Of a stretch of DNA of 64,000 nucleotides, positions 45,808-56,888 are shown one piece after another. The notes under the pieces were generated by a model. That model worked only from the letters and a program-made list of their open reading frames with translations. It did no database searches and was not told the DNA's origin. The position numbers and the translations under genes are program-made. The DNA comes from Ardenticatenales bacterium. GTDB lineage: Bacteria; Chloroflexota; Anaerolineae; Epilineales; Epilineaceae. Within the stretch, counting starts at the first letter, position 1; the number at the start of each line of letters is the position of its first letter. The stretch covers positions 1 through 64,000 of the forward strand of contig JADYYS010000044.1 of assembly GCA_020853525.1 (NCBI GenBank), written 5' to 3'.

Positions 45808-47594
45808 CACGGTGCCATCGTATGTTCGCCCGGCACGAACGGCACCGGGTCCCGGCCCTGGACGACGTGATACCACCGGCCGGCGGCCACGTCCGCGTAC
45901 GTCGTTTCGGCGCCGCCGGGCCACTGGATGCGGATGTCGGCGGTGGCGGCGGAGGCCAGGCCGAGGAGGACGCGGGCGTCGTTCACCGACAGGAAGCTCG
46001 ACCCGCCGAGGCGCTGGGCGGTGGGCGTGCGATCGCCGGCCGAGGCCGTGATCCGCGCTCCGATGGCGGAGCGGTTGGCGCCGGCGGCCACATCGCCCTC
46101 GAGCCAGAGTCCGAGCCACCGGCCGGCGGCCATCGTCTCGTTGTGTGCGACCTCGAGCGGTCCGCCGTTGTTGCCGACGACGACGTCGAGGCGGCCGTCG
46201 CCGTCGAGATCGCCGGTGGCGAGTCCGCGGCTCCCGAGGGCGGCGGTGAAGGCATCGCCGACGGCGGCCGAGACGTCGCTGAACGTCCCGTCGCCGCGGT
46301 TCTCGAACAGCGTGTTCGTCTGGCCGAAGGCGACGTCGCCCATGAAGCTGCCCATGTTGTCGTACAAGTACCCGTTGGCGATCAGGATGTCGGTGTCGCC
46401 GTCCGCATCCAGGTCGGCGAGGTCGATGCCCCACTTCAGGCGCGCGCGCGCCGCGACGCCGATGCCGACGGCGTCGGACACCTCGCGGAACAGGAGCCGG
46501 CCGGGTCCGATCGGCGGTTCCTGGAGGTAGGTGCTGGCGGACTCGCCCTGGAAGTTGGCGGCGATCAGATCCGGCCGGCCGTCGCCGTCGACGTCGCCGA
46601 GGTCGGTGCCCATGCCGGCCTCCTCGGCGCCGTTGCTGGAGTACGCAACGCCCGCGACGGAGCCGACGTCGGTGAAGCGTCCGGCGCCGTCGTTCAGCCA
46701 GAGTTCGTTGCGGTCGAGGTCGTTTGCGACGTAGACGTCGGTGTCGCCGTCCAGGTCGATGTCGCCGGCGACGAGCGCGAGGCCGCGGGTCGGCACGTCG
46801 GCGGTGATGCCGGCTTCTTCGGATCCGTCGGTGAACGTGCCGTCGCCATTGTTGCGCCAGTAGCGGTCGTGGACGCCCGCGTACATCTCGGGCGTGCAGT
46901 ACACGTGGACCCGGTTGAGGTGGCACTTGATCGCGTTCGCCATCGTGTAGTCGACGTAGCGCGTCACCCAGAGGTCGAGGTCGCCGTCGCCGTCGCCGTC
47001 CAGGAAGGCCGAGCTCATGCTCCAGCGCTTGTCGTCCGTCAGGCCCGCGGCGGCGGTGACGTCCTGGAAGCCCGTGCCGGTGTTGCGCAAGAGGGTGTCG
47101 CCGCCGCCGTAGTTCGACAGAAAGAGGTCGGTCCAACCGTCATTGTTCCAGTCGCCGGCCGCGACGCCCATGCCGTAACCCCGGCTCGGCAGCCCCCAGG
47201 CCGCCGTGGTATCGGTGAAGTGGCCACGGCCGTCGTTCAGGAAGAGACGATTGGCCGCCTCGGGCGCCCGCACGGCCTGCCCGACCGTCCCGCTGTTCGT
47301 CACGACGAGGTCCGGTGCGCCGTCGCGGTTCACGTCGACGAGGGCGACGCCGGAACCCATGAACTCCGGCATGTACTTGTCGGCGGAGTAGGTCGGAACG
47401 TGGCGGTACGCGCCGAGGCCGACCTGCGCTGCGACCTCGCGAAAGCGGAGGGATGTGGTCGACGTGGCGGCTGCGATCGACGGCGGCGCAGGGCTCGCGG
47501 CTTCAGGTGAAGGCGTTGACGCGGGGCGCCGGCATGCGGCCAGCGTGAAGACGAGAGAGGCCGCGATGGCGGCGCGGCGGGCCCTCGCCCTCAC
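45807..47594 (-). CDS. FG-GAP/VCBS and ASPIC-UnbV (CRTAC1-like) lipoprotein
   Basis: A 595-residue exported protein from GTG 47594, overlapping the TPR gene stop (GTGA). A lipobox VFTLAAC puts the acylated cysteine at residue 21. The body holds multiple calcium-binding FG-GAP repeats of the form DxNxDGxxD: LVDVNRDGAPDLVV, AGDWNNDGWTDLFLSN, AGDIDLDGDTDVYVAN, LGDVDGDGRPDLIAAN, TGDLDGDGRLDVVVGN. They form a predicted beta-propeller. The C-terminal ASPIC/UnbV domain follows (IGARITASAGDRTPTAQRLGG to IQWPGGAETTYADV). These proteins act outside the cell, probably in binding. In many genomes they sit beside TPR proteins, as here. Confidence 0.93.
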   Translation of the reverse strand: MRARARRAAIAASLVFTLAACRRPASTPSPEAASPAPPSIAAATSTTSLRFREVAAQVGLGAYRHVPTYSADKYMPEFMGSGVALVDVNRDGAPDLVVTNSGTVGQAVRAPEAANRLFLNDGRGHFTDTTAAWGLPSRGYGMGVAAGDWNNDGWTDLFLSNYGGGDTLLRNTGTGFQDVTAAAGLTDDKRWSMSSAFLDGDGDGDLDLWVTRYVDYTMANAIKCHLNRVHVYCTPEMYAGVHDRYWRNNGDGTFTDGSEEAGITADVPTRGLALVAGDIDLDGDTDVYVANDLDRNELWLNDGAGRFTDVGSVAGVAYSSNGAEEAGMGTDLGDVDGDGRPDLIAANFQGESASTYLQEPPIGPGRLLFREVSDAVGIGVAARARLKWGIDLADLDADGDTDILIANGYLYDNMGSFMGDVAFGQTNTLFENRGDGTFSDVSAAVGDAFTAALGSRGLATGDLDGDGRLDVVVGNNGGPLEVAHNETMAAGRWLGLWLEGDVAAGANRSAIGARITASAGDRTPTAQRLGGSSFLSVNDARVLLGLASAATADIRIQWPGGAETTYADVAAGRWYHVVQGRDPVPFVPGEHTMAP

Positions 47595-50500
47595 GGTGCC
47601 GCCGCCTCGACGCGCGCCGCCTCCGCCTGCGCCGTTGCGGCCAGATCCGCCTCTCCCTGCGCCTGGTAGACCGCCGCCGCGAACTGCCAGATCTCCCGCC
47701 GCGTGGCCGGGTCGGCGCTTTCGACCTCGGGCAGCATGGCATCGATCGTCGTGCGGGCGGTCGCGACATCGCCGGCTTCCCACGCCGCCTTGAGCGCCAC
47801 CGCACGTGCCGACAGGCGCATGAGGCGGGCGTTGTGGTCGTCCTCGCGGTCGTGGATGGCGGCGACCCGATCGTACGCTGCTTGCGCGCCGGCGGCATCG
47901 CCGAGCCCGGCGCGGGCGCGACCGAGGGCGTTGTAGGCCGGGAAGTAGTCGTCGCGCAGGGTCGTGGCCTGTTCGAGGACGGCGATCGCGGCCTCGCTCT
48001 CGCCCTCCTCCAGGTGCAACAGGCCGCGCAGGGTCAGCGCATCCACACGGTCGGCCGTGGCGAGGCCGGCGCCGGCGCGATCGAGGATCGCTGCGGCGGC
48101 GGCGATTTCGCCCAGGCGCGCGAGGGGCAGCGCGGCGGAGTAGGCGGCGGCGGGGTCGGTGGGCGCGGCGTCGGACAGCGGGCGGGCGATCGCCGCCGCG
48201 TCGGACCATCGGCCGAGATTGATGTAGACCTTGGCCAGCGTGGCCTGTTCGGCCGCCGACAGCACCGGTCGGCTGGTCAGGACGGCGGCGAGGCCGGTCC
48301 AGTCGTCCCGCGAGATGAGCGCGGCCCGAAGCACGCCGTCGACCTCGGCCGACGTGGGGTGGGCGCCGTACAGGGCGCGCAGCGTGGCGAGGTGATCGTC
48401 CGTCACGCGCTTGGACGCCAGAGCCGACTGGACCGCCGCGAGCGAGGCGCGTTCGGCCTCGCTCAGCGGGGCGCCGCGCGCGGGGCTGGCCGGCGTCGCG
48501 GCGCCGCCGGCGGCGCCGGTCCCATCGGCCCCGGCACCATCGGCTCCACCGGCCGCATTCGCCGTCGATCCCGATGCGCCGCCCGTCGAAACGGGGCCGG
48601 TGCCGCGGCTGCCGCCCGGCCCGCACCCGGCCAGCGTGCCGCCGACGACGACCGCGGCCGCGACCGCCGCGAGCCACCGCCCGAGCCAGCCCAGCACCTC
48701 GCCGTACCAGTGGCGGCTGTTCTGCGGCTTGAGGATCCAGTGGTTCTCGTCCGGATAGACGACGAGGCGCGCCGGCAGGCCGCGGGCACGGTAGACGTTG
48801 TAGATGGCCAGCCCCTGGTTGTAGGGCACGCGGTAGTCGCGCTGGCCGTGGACGACGAGCATCGGCGTCTGGAAGCCGGCGGCGTGGCGGAGGGGGTTGA
48901 AACGATCGAGGCCGTCGATATCGCCCCAGAGCTCGCCGCCCATCGAGCGCTCGCGGCCCTGGGTGACGTCGGTGGCGAACTGCGTCTGGAAGTCCGACAC
49001 GCCGGCGTGGTTCACGGCGCAGGCGTAGCGATTCGTCTTGCCGCACAGCCAGCTGACGAGGTAGCCGCCGTACGAGCCGCCCGTGATCGCCATCCGGTCC
49101 GGGTCGGCGATGCCCCGTTCCACGAGGAGGTCGGTGGCGGCCTCGATGTCACGGCCGGGCTGATCGCCCCAGGTCCCGAGGATCGACTTGGTGAACGCGT
49201 CGCCGAAGCCCGTGCTGCCGTGGAAGTTCACGAGCGCGACGACGTAGCCCGGCGCCGCGAACGCATGGGCGCACCACCGCCAGTGCCAGCCGTCGCCGAA
49301 CGTGCCGTGCGGGCCGCCATGGATCATGTGCACCAGCGGCCACGGCTTGGCCGGGCGCTCGCCCGGCGCCGGGACGCGCGCGCCGGGCGGGTAGACGACG
49401 AACATCTGGACGGCGTCGCCGTCCGCGCCCGTGAACGTGACGTCCTCGACGTCGCCGAGGGCGATATCGGCCAGGATCACATCGCCGAAGCCGCCGATGC
49501 GGTCGACGTTGCGTGTGCCTCCGCCTGCGTCGTCGCGACCGGCCGCGAACCACGCCGCGCTCGGCGGGGCGGTCAGCGCGGCGTGGGTGCAGAAGACGCG
49601 GCCGCCGGCAGGCTGGGGCGAGGCGAGCGTGCCGTCGCACGCGCGCAGCACCGGCGTCACGCCGCGCGGGTCGGCCGTCGATGCGGCGACCGCGGCGGCG
49701 ATATCGAGCGACCAGACGGCGTTGCGCGGTCCGATTTCGCCGGTGAACCAGAGCGTCGCCGGCGCGTCGGGGTCGAACGTCCACTCTCCGGCCGAGGTGT
49801 CCCAACCTTCGGTGAGGACGGTGTGTGTGCCCGCGGCGCGGTCGAGGGCGACGAGGCGCATGCGGTCGGCGTAGAAGTCGAACTCGACCTGCATGCCGTA
49901 CACCAGCCAGCGGCCGTCGGGCGAGAAGACGGGGCGGTGGGCCTCGTGCTGGTCTGCCGCATCGGCGTGGCCGGCGGCATCGGCGGGGGGCGGCGCGACG
50001 AGGCGCGGCGGGGAGACGCTGTCGGGCGCGGCGGCGGCTGCTGCGGCGGCGGCAAGGTCGTTCGGGACGTCGACGACGAACGCGCCCCACAGCACCCGGT
50101 CGTACGGCGGATCGGAGCGACAGGCGTCGAACGCGATCGCTCCCCCGTCCGGGCTCACGGACACGCCGTTGCCCGGGCCCATCAGGTAGAGCCAGCGGCG
50201 CATCGCGGGCGTGACGTCCGCCAGCTCGCCGCGGTCCACGTCGAGGACGTAGATGTGGTGGACGATCCCGTCCGTCAGCCAGCGGTCCCAGTAGCGGTAG
50301 ACCCGGTCCTCGGTGACGTAGGCCTTGACGGCGTCGTCCTCGCGTGCCTTGTGGCGCCCGGCCGTGCCGGCCAACGACGGCGCATCGGCGTATACCGGGG
50401 CGACGAAGGCGATCCGGCGGCCGTCCGGGAACCAGACCGGCGTGCCGACGCCGAGCGTGAGGTCCGTGCACCGGACGGCCTCGCCGCCGTCGAGCGGCAT

Positions 50501-50926
50501 CACCCAGAGCTGGTCGACCTCGCCGAAGCGGGCCGGGCCGTCGGCGAGGCCGGAGATCGACGACGATGCCGTGCCCGCAGCATCCGGCTTGGCCGCCGCA
50601 TCCGCCTTGGCCTTGCCGCCCTTCCCCGCCGGCGCCCCCGGCTTGCGGACGAAGGCGAGCCGCGCGCCGTCCGGGCTGACGGCCGGCTGGCTCGACGAGA
50701 CGTCGGCGGCGGTGAGTGCGCGCGGGGCGGGAGCGGGGGCCGCGGAAGGGTCGCCGTCGCCGCCCGTTGTCGCCGGCACGCGCCACAACCGCGTCGTGCC
50801 GACGTTCGCCGCGACATCGTACGTCGTGACGGGTACGATGCACCCCGAGCCGTCCGGCAGCGGCGCCGGCGTGCCGACGCGCGGCAGGGACCAGAGGCGG
50901 TCGACGGACATCGGTTCCTTGGGCAT
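47591..50926 (-). CDS. S9 prolyl-oligopeptidase-type hydrolase fused in frame to a TPR lipoprotein
   Basis: An 1111-residue reading frame. Residues 1-500 form a beta-propeller with repeated SPDG motifs (PAVSPDGARLAFV, VSVSPDGGAIAF, PVFSPDGRWLVYG). Residues about 500-752 are an alpha/beta hydrolase with Ser618 (GGSYGG), Asp697 (HGQRDYRVP) and His729 (DENHW). The S9 domain should end at about 752 (EVLGWLGRWL). With no stop it runs into AAVAAAVVVGGTLAGC, a lipoprotein-type signal with its lipobox cysteine at 768. A Gly/Ala linker and TPR-like helical repeats follow (GRWSDAAAIARPLSDAAPTDPAAAYSAALP) to the end. An in-frame GTG at residue 744 (position 48697) could begin a separate 368-residue TPR lipoprotein. 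GAAGGA precedes ATG 50926. Confidence 0.88.
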   Translation of the reverse strand: MPKEPMSVDRLWSLPRVGTPAPLPDGSGCIVPVTTYDVAANVGTTRLWRVPATTGGDGDPSAAPAPAPRALTAADVSSSQPAVSPDGARLAFVRKPGAPAGKGGKAKADAAAKPDAAGTASSSISGLADGPARFGEVDQLWVMPLDGGEAVRCTDLTLGVGTPVWFPDGRRIAFVAPVYADAPSLAGTAGRHKAREDDAVKAYVTEDRVYRYWDRWLTDGIVHHIYVLDVDRGELADVTPAMRRWLYLMGPGNGVSVSPDGGAIAFDACRSDPPYDRVLWGAFVVDVPNDLAAAAAAAAAPDSVSPPRLVAPPPADAAGHADAADQHEAHRPVFSPDGRWLVYGMQVEFDFYADRMRLVALDRAAGTHTVLTEGWDTSAGEWTFDPDAPATLWFTGEIGPRNAVWSLDIAAAVAASTADPRGVTPVLRACDGTLASPQPAGGRVFCTHAALTAPPSAAWFAAGRDDAGGGTRNVDRIGGFGDVILADIALGDVEDVTFTGADGDAVQMFVVYPPGARVPAPGERPAKPWPLVHMIHGGPHGTFGDGWHWRWCAHAFAAPGYVVALVNFHGSTGFGDAFTKSILGTWGDQPGRDIEAATDLLVERGIADPDRMAITGGSYGGYLVSWLCGKTNRYACAVNHAGVSDFQTQFATDVTQGRERSMGGELWGDIDGLDRFNPLRHAAGFQTPMLVVHGQRDYRVPYNQGLAIYNVYRARGLPARLVVYPDENHWILKPQNSRHWYGEVLGWLGRWLAAVAAAVVVGGTLAGCGPGGSRGTGPVSTGGASGSTANAAGGADGAGADGTGAAGGAATPASPARGAPLSEAERASLAAVQSALASKRVTDDHLATLRALYGAHPTSAEVDGVLRAALISRDDWTGLAAVLTSRPVLSAAEQATLAKVYINLGRWSDAAAIARPLSDAAPTDPAAAYSAALPLARLGEIAAAAAILDRAGAGLATADRVDALTLRGLLHLEEGESEAAIAVLEQATTLRDDYFPAYNALGRARAGLGDAAGAQAAYDRVAAIHDREDDHNARLMRLSARAVALKAAWEAGDVATARTTIDAMLPEVESADPATRREIWQFAAAVYQAQGEADLAATAQAEAARVEAAAP

Positions 50927-50962
50927 CGGTCGTCCTTCACGGGGCGCGATCGGGGACGGGCG

Positions 50963-50991
50963 ACGTTACCGCGGGGGGTGGGGTGGGTCAA
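50963..50991 (-). promoter_or_regulatory. Promoter of the S9-TPR/FG-GAP/glycosyltransferase operon
   Basis: On the minus strand TTGACC (50991-50986), 17-base spacer, TAACGT (50968-50963). The start site near 50956 leaves about 30 bases of leader with the ribosome site. Confidence 0.6.
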
Positions 50992-51006
50992 GTCGGTCGG
51001 GGGCCG

Positions 51007-51035
51007 TTCCCTCCTCCCCCATTTGGTGATAGAGT
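51007..51035 (+). promoter_or_regulatory. Possible promoter of the secreted protein gene
   Basis: TTCCCT, 17-base spacer, TAGAGT. The leader would be about 150 bases. The -35 match is weak. Confidence 0.35.
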
Positions 51036-51190
51036 CCCGCTGCGCGACGCTTCGGGGGGACTGTCGCCGCCGGCAATGACGGTGCGGAGGGGCATCGGAT
51101 GGGCTGTCGTCCCATCCTGAGCTCGCCGCCCTGTGCACCTCCATCGGACGCGCTCGCTCGCCTCTCCGGCATCGTCCAAGGAGCCGTCCC

Positions 51191-53320
51191 ATGCCGTCAC
51201 GTCGCCGCGCGCCGTTCGCTGCCGGGGTTGCCGCCGTGGTCCTCGCCGCGCTGGCTGCCGTGTTTGACGCCGCTCGGGGCGACACCGGCGCGACACCGGA
51301 ATCGTCGTCTCTCAGTGCGCAGAACATTCGCCTCCACTTCCCGGACGCCGGCACGGATCGCATCTTCGATTTCGGAGCCGATCCCGGAGCCGACGCCGTT
51401 CGTCTCGGCGCGCCGGAGATACGTCCGGATGCGCGGTCGGCGGCCCTCGCGCCGCTCGGACAGGTGGGCTACGGTCGCACGAGCATCGAGGCGCTCAACC
51501 GCACGCAGTCGGCGGCGTCCATCGACGTCCGCGCGTTCGCCAAGCATGACGGCGTGGAGGCGGCAACGGCGCACCACGACCTGCCGGCGGGCGACTCGCG
51601 CGCATTCGACCTCATGTCGCTGACTGCAGCCGATGCGGCCGGCCGATACGGTGTCGAGATCGAGTCCAGCGGGACGCTGGCCGCCTTGGCCCGGACGCGC
51701 TGGGCCAGCGGCGCCGGCGTGGCGTACGAGGCTCCGCTCGCGGCGCGCGAAATCATCGTGCCACTGTTCGTCGTGAACCAGGCAGGCCAGTCGAGCTTCC
51801 TGTTCGCGCATGGCGGCGACCCCGACGTCACGATCGACCTGGCGATCCACCAACCCGACAGCGGGGCGATCGGCGTGAGCACGCAGTCGACGGTCGGGGC
51901 GCACCAGGTCATGGAGTGGGACTCGGCGAACGACAGCACGCTGTTCGGACCACAGAACCTGGCGCCGAACGCCGCCGGAGGCTTCATCGGCACGGCGCGC
52001 GTCTCGGCGAACCGGCCGGTGGCCGTCCTGAGCTATGTCGACGTCGGCGGTCCGGCCACGGCGGCGCTCGTCGGGCGCGGCGTGGCGGACGCCGCGCGGG
52101 TGCAGGTACTGCCGAGCGTCCGCGCGCACGTGGACGGCGGCAGCCTGATCGCCGTGGCAAACGCGTCCGGCAGCCGCGCGAACGTTTCGGCGACTTTCGT
52201 CTCCATGGCCGGGGCGACGGTGGCGACGGCGCGCTTCCTGATCGATCCGCGCGGCGCCGCGTACCTCGATCTCTCGGGCGCCGGCCGCAGCCCGCAAGCC
52301 ATCGCGCCGCTGCCGCCGGCGGGCTTCGCCGGAAGCGCGATCATCGAGAGCACGCAGCCCGTCCTCGCCGCGTCGCTCGAGGACTGGCGGGCCGGCGCGA
52401 CCGTCGAGCGGCTGGCCGCATACAACGCCCTCGGGCCGCGCGATCTCAGCCGCAGCTGGGTCGTGCCCGTCGTGAAACGCGCGACGGACTTCGTTTCGAC
52501 GCGGATCGTCGTGCACAACCCGAACCCGGGCACGGCCGTCGCCCACATCGTCGCGCTTGCCGGCGGCGATGAACCGGCGGTCGACGCGACGCGGTCCCTC
52601 GCCCCAGGCGCGTCGCTCCAGCTCGATCTCGGCGGGGAGACCGCGTTCCCAATCGGCACCGGCCGCGCGAGCGTCACGGCCGACCTGCCGCTGGCTGTTG
52701 TCGTCTACGAGCGCCGGGACGACAGCCGCGCCTACCCGATCCCGCCGCTCACGATGGTCATCGACAAGGAGTTCAACTCCGAGGTCATGGCCAGAGCCGT
52801 GCTGAATCAAGAAGGCGACGATGTGCGAATCGTCATCACCCAGACCGAAGGGGACCGCAACTCCTTCTCGGCCTTCGTCCAGGCCGCCACGTGCTCGCTC
52901 GAGGATGCCGATGCCAAGCACACCCTCGCCGACGTCACCGGCGGCCGCTCGACGTCGCTCGTGAAGAACATCGATCTGCGCTCGATCAGCGACGGCCAGC
53001 ACGCGATCCGCCTGAAGCGCGGGCGCTGGCGGCAGGCCTGCGGGATCATCCCCGAGCTGCACGGTGTCGAAGCGGCCGACCACAGCATCGTCCGCGCGCT
53101 GGCCGCCGAGCCGGGCCCGGACGCGCTGCCGACCGCCGGCCTGCCGCCCACCGCCACCGCGGAATCGACGGCCGCGGCACCGACGTCGGTCACCACTGCC
53201 GCCGCGACCGAGGCCGCCACCGCAGCCGCGCCGACCGCCGCATCGACATCGCCCGCGACGCCCGCGACGCCCGCCGATGCGTCGCGGGTCTGGCTGCCGA
53301 TCGCACGGCGGGGGGAGTAG
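51191..53320 (+). CDS. Secreted beta-rich protein with Pro/Thr/Ala stalk and LP tail
   Basis: A 709-residue exported protein. Signal peptide about 1-30 (RRRAPFAAGVAAVVLAALAAVF). The body shows at least three related units with a turn such as VPLFVVNQAGQSSFLFAHG and VVPVVKRATDFVSTRIVVHNPN, plus PVAVLSYVDVGG and PVLAASLEDW. This resembles repeated adhesion-type beta sandwiches. The final 60 residues are an Ala/Thr/Pro stalk ending SRVWLPIARRGE, the LP tail seen on other secreted proteins here. AAGGAGC precedes ATG 51191. I do not recognise the repeats as a named family. Cell-surface display is likely. Confidence 0.78.
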   Translation: MPSRRRAPFAAGVAAVVLAALAAVFDAARGDTGATPESSSLSAQNIRLHFPDAGTDRIFDFGADPGADAVRLGAPEIRPDARSAALAPLGQVGYGRTSIEALNRTQSAASIDVRAFAKHDGVEAATAHHDLPAGDSRAFDLMSLTAADAAGRYGVEIESSGTLAALARTRWASGAGVAYEAPLAAREIIVPLFVVNQAGQSSFLFAHGGDPDVTIDLAIHQPDSGAIGVSTQSTVGAHQVMEWDSANDSTLFGPQNLAPNAAGGFIGTARVSANRPVAVLSYVDVGGPATAALVGRGVADAARVQVLPSVRAHVDGGSLIAVANASGSRANVSATFVSMAGATVATARFLIDPRGAAYLDLSGAGRSPQAIAPLPPAGFAGSAIIESTQPVLAASLEDWRAGATVERLAAYNALGPRDLSRSWVVPVVKRATDFVSTRIVVHNPNPGTAVAHIVALAGGDEPAVDATRSLAPGASLQLDLGGETAFPIGTGRASVTADLPLAVVVYERRDDSRAYPIPPLTMVIDKEFNSEVMARAVLNQEGDDVRIVITQTEGDRNSFSAFVQAATCSLEDADAKHTLADVTGGRSTSLVKNIDLRSISDGQHAIRLKRGRWRQACGIIPELHGVEAADHSIVRALAAEPGPDALPTAGLPPTATAESTAAAPTSVTTAAATEAATAAAPTAASTSPATPATPADASRVWLPIARRGE

Positions 53321-53360
53321 TCGGGCGGCCTGCGGCCCTCTCCCCCGACCCCCTCCCGAA

Positions 53361-53387
53361 CCCCACCGCACCGTCGGTGCGGCGGGG
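53361..53387. repeat. Hairpin core of a fold-back element upstream of clpB
   Basis: cccc-a-ccgcaccg-t-cggtgcgg-c-gggg folds on itself. Outer arms ctccccc (around 53340) and gggggag (around 53405) extend the structure to roughly 80 bases. It could end the secreted-protein transcript or be a small dispersed repeat. Confidence 0.5.
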
Positions 53388-53526
53388 ACCCCGTCGAGCA
53401 GTCTGGGGGAGGGGGAGGATCACGGGTTGTGGGTGGGCAAGATTCTGCACCGATCATCGGCGCCGTTTAGCACCGTTCTAGCATCCAGGGTGCATGCTTG
53501 GTCACATCCCGTGTCCAGGAGCCCCC

Positions 53527-56120
<2,594 letters not shown>

Positions 56121-56130
<10 letters not shown>

Positions 56131-56257
56131 AGCTGGCCGGCGATAGGCGTCCCTGACGGGCCGCCATGGCGCCCGCCTTCGCGGGCGCCCGAATCGGGGT
56201 GCCCGCGAAGGCGGGCACCATGGCCGAAGGCCCTCAGCCGGCCAGCTTCAGCTGCCG
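56121..56257. repeat. 137-base fold-back element overlapping the end of clpB
   Basis: Perfect 20-base terminal inverted repeats (cggcagctgaagctggccgg at 56121-56140 and its complement at 56238-56257). A second inner inverted repeat lies around 56167-56221, where gcccgccttcgcgggc is matched by its complement gcccgcgaaggcgggc. The clpB TGA (56128-56130) lies in the left arm. No protein is encoded in it. It may be a MITE-like repeat that also acts as the clpB terminator. Confidence 0.75.
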
Positions 56258-56293
56258 GCCCTTGTCGTGCGAACGCGCCCTCGCGCCCCATCG

Positions 56294-56322
56294 TTGACCC
56301 CCCCGCCCCGCCCCGCTACGAT
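56294..56322 (+). promoter_or_regulatory. Promoter of the membrane protein-carA unit
   Basis: TTGACC (56294-56299), 17-base spacer, TACGAT (56317-56322). The ATG is only 11 bases after the -10 box, so the mRNA leader would be about five bases. Confidence 0.65.
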
Positions 56323-56333
56323 TCCGCCCCGCC

Positions 56334-56888
56334 ATGACCGACCCCCACCCGCCCGCTGCCATCCCCGTCGACGCCGACGTCCGCATCGCCCCCGCCGACG
56401 CTGCTCCCCCCATCCTGTCCGACGTCGCCTCCGTTGCCGGCTACGTCCTCGGCGTGTCGTACCCCGTCCTGGCGCTGTCCACCGGGGTGCGCGGGATCTA
56501 CCAACTGTTCTTCAAGGCAGCGCCGGTCACCGACCTCGGCCCGGCGCTGTCCGTCCTCGCGGCGGCGTTCTACCTGGCGGCGACGCTCGGCTTCGTCATC
56601 CGCCGCCGCTGGGCCTGGCACGTCGGCGTCGGGCTGCTCGTGTTCGAGCTTGCCGGCGCCCTCGTCGTCGGAATGCTCAGCTTCGTCGTCCCGGCGACGA
56701 TCGGCCACACGGCGTGGGGCCGGTTCGGCGCCGATTACGGCTTCTTTCCGCTCTTCCAGCCGGCCCTCGGCCTGATCTGGCTCTTCTGGCCGCCGACAAT
56801 GCACCGCTACGGCGTCGACCCGCAGCGTTGGCCGCGCGTCCTCGGGTTCGCGCGCCGCGCACCGCACACCACGGACGCCCGCCCATGA
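56334..56888 (+). CDS. Small multi-pass membrane protein
   Basis: A 184-residue protein with four hydrophobic segments: VAGYVLGVSYPVLALSTGV, ALSVLAAAFYLAATLGFVI, VGLLVFELAGALVVGMLSFVV and FFPLFQPALGLIWLFW. No catalytic motif is visible. Proteins of this kind are found beside carA in related genomes, but I have no function to offer. The ATG at 56334 matches the promoter; its stop overlaps the carA start (ATGA), so the pair is translationally coupled. Confidence 0.8.
   Translation: MTDPHPPAAIPVDADVRIAPADAAPPILSDVASVAGYVLGVSYPVLALSTGVRGIYQLFFKAAPVTDLGPALSVLAAAFYLAATLGFVIRRRWAWHVGVGLLVFELAGALVVGMLSFVVPATIGHTAWGRFGADYGFFPLFQPALGLIWLFWPPTMHRYGVDPQRWPRVLGFARRAPHTTDARP

Noticed and set aside
47834-51079. 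Plus-strand frame of over 1000 codons opposite the S9-TPR gene
   Set aside because: No domain, Arg/Gly/Val-rich. The opposite strand carries all S9 catalytic motifs.
53455-53526. CIRCE-like heat-shock operator before clpB (ttagcac followed by gtgc)
   Set aside because: The right half lacks gagtgctaa and the spacing is wrong; only gcac/gtgc pairs.
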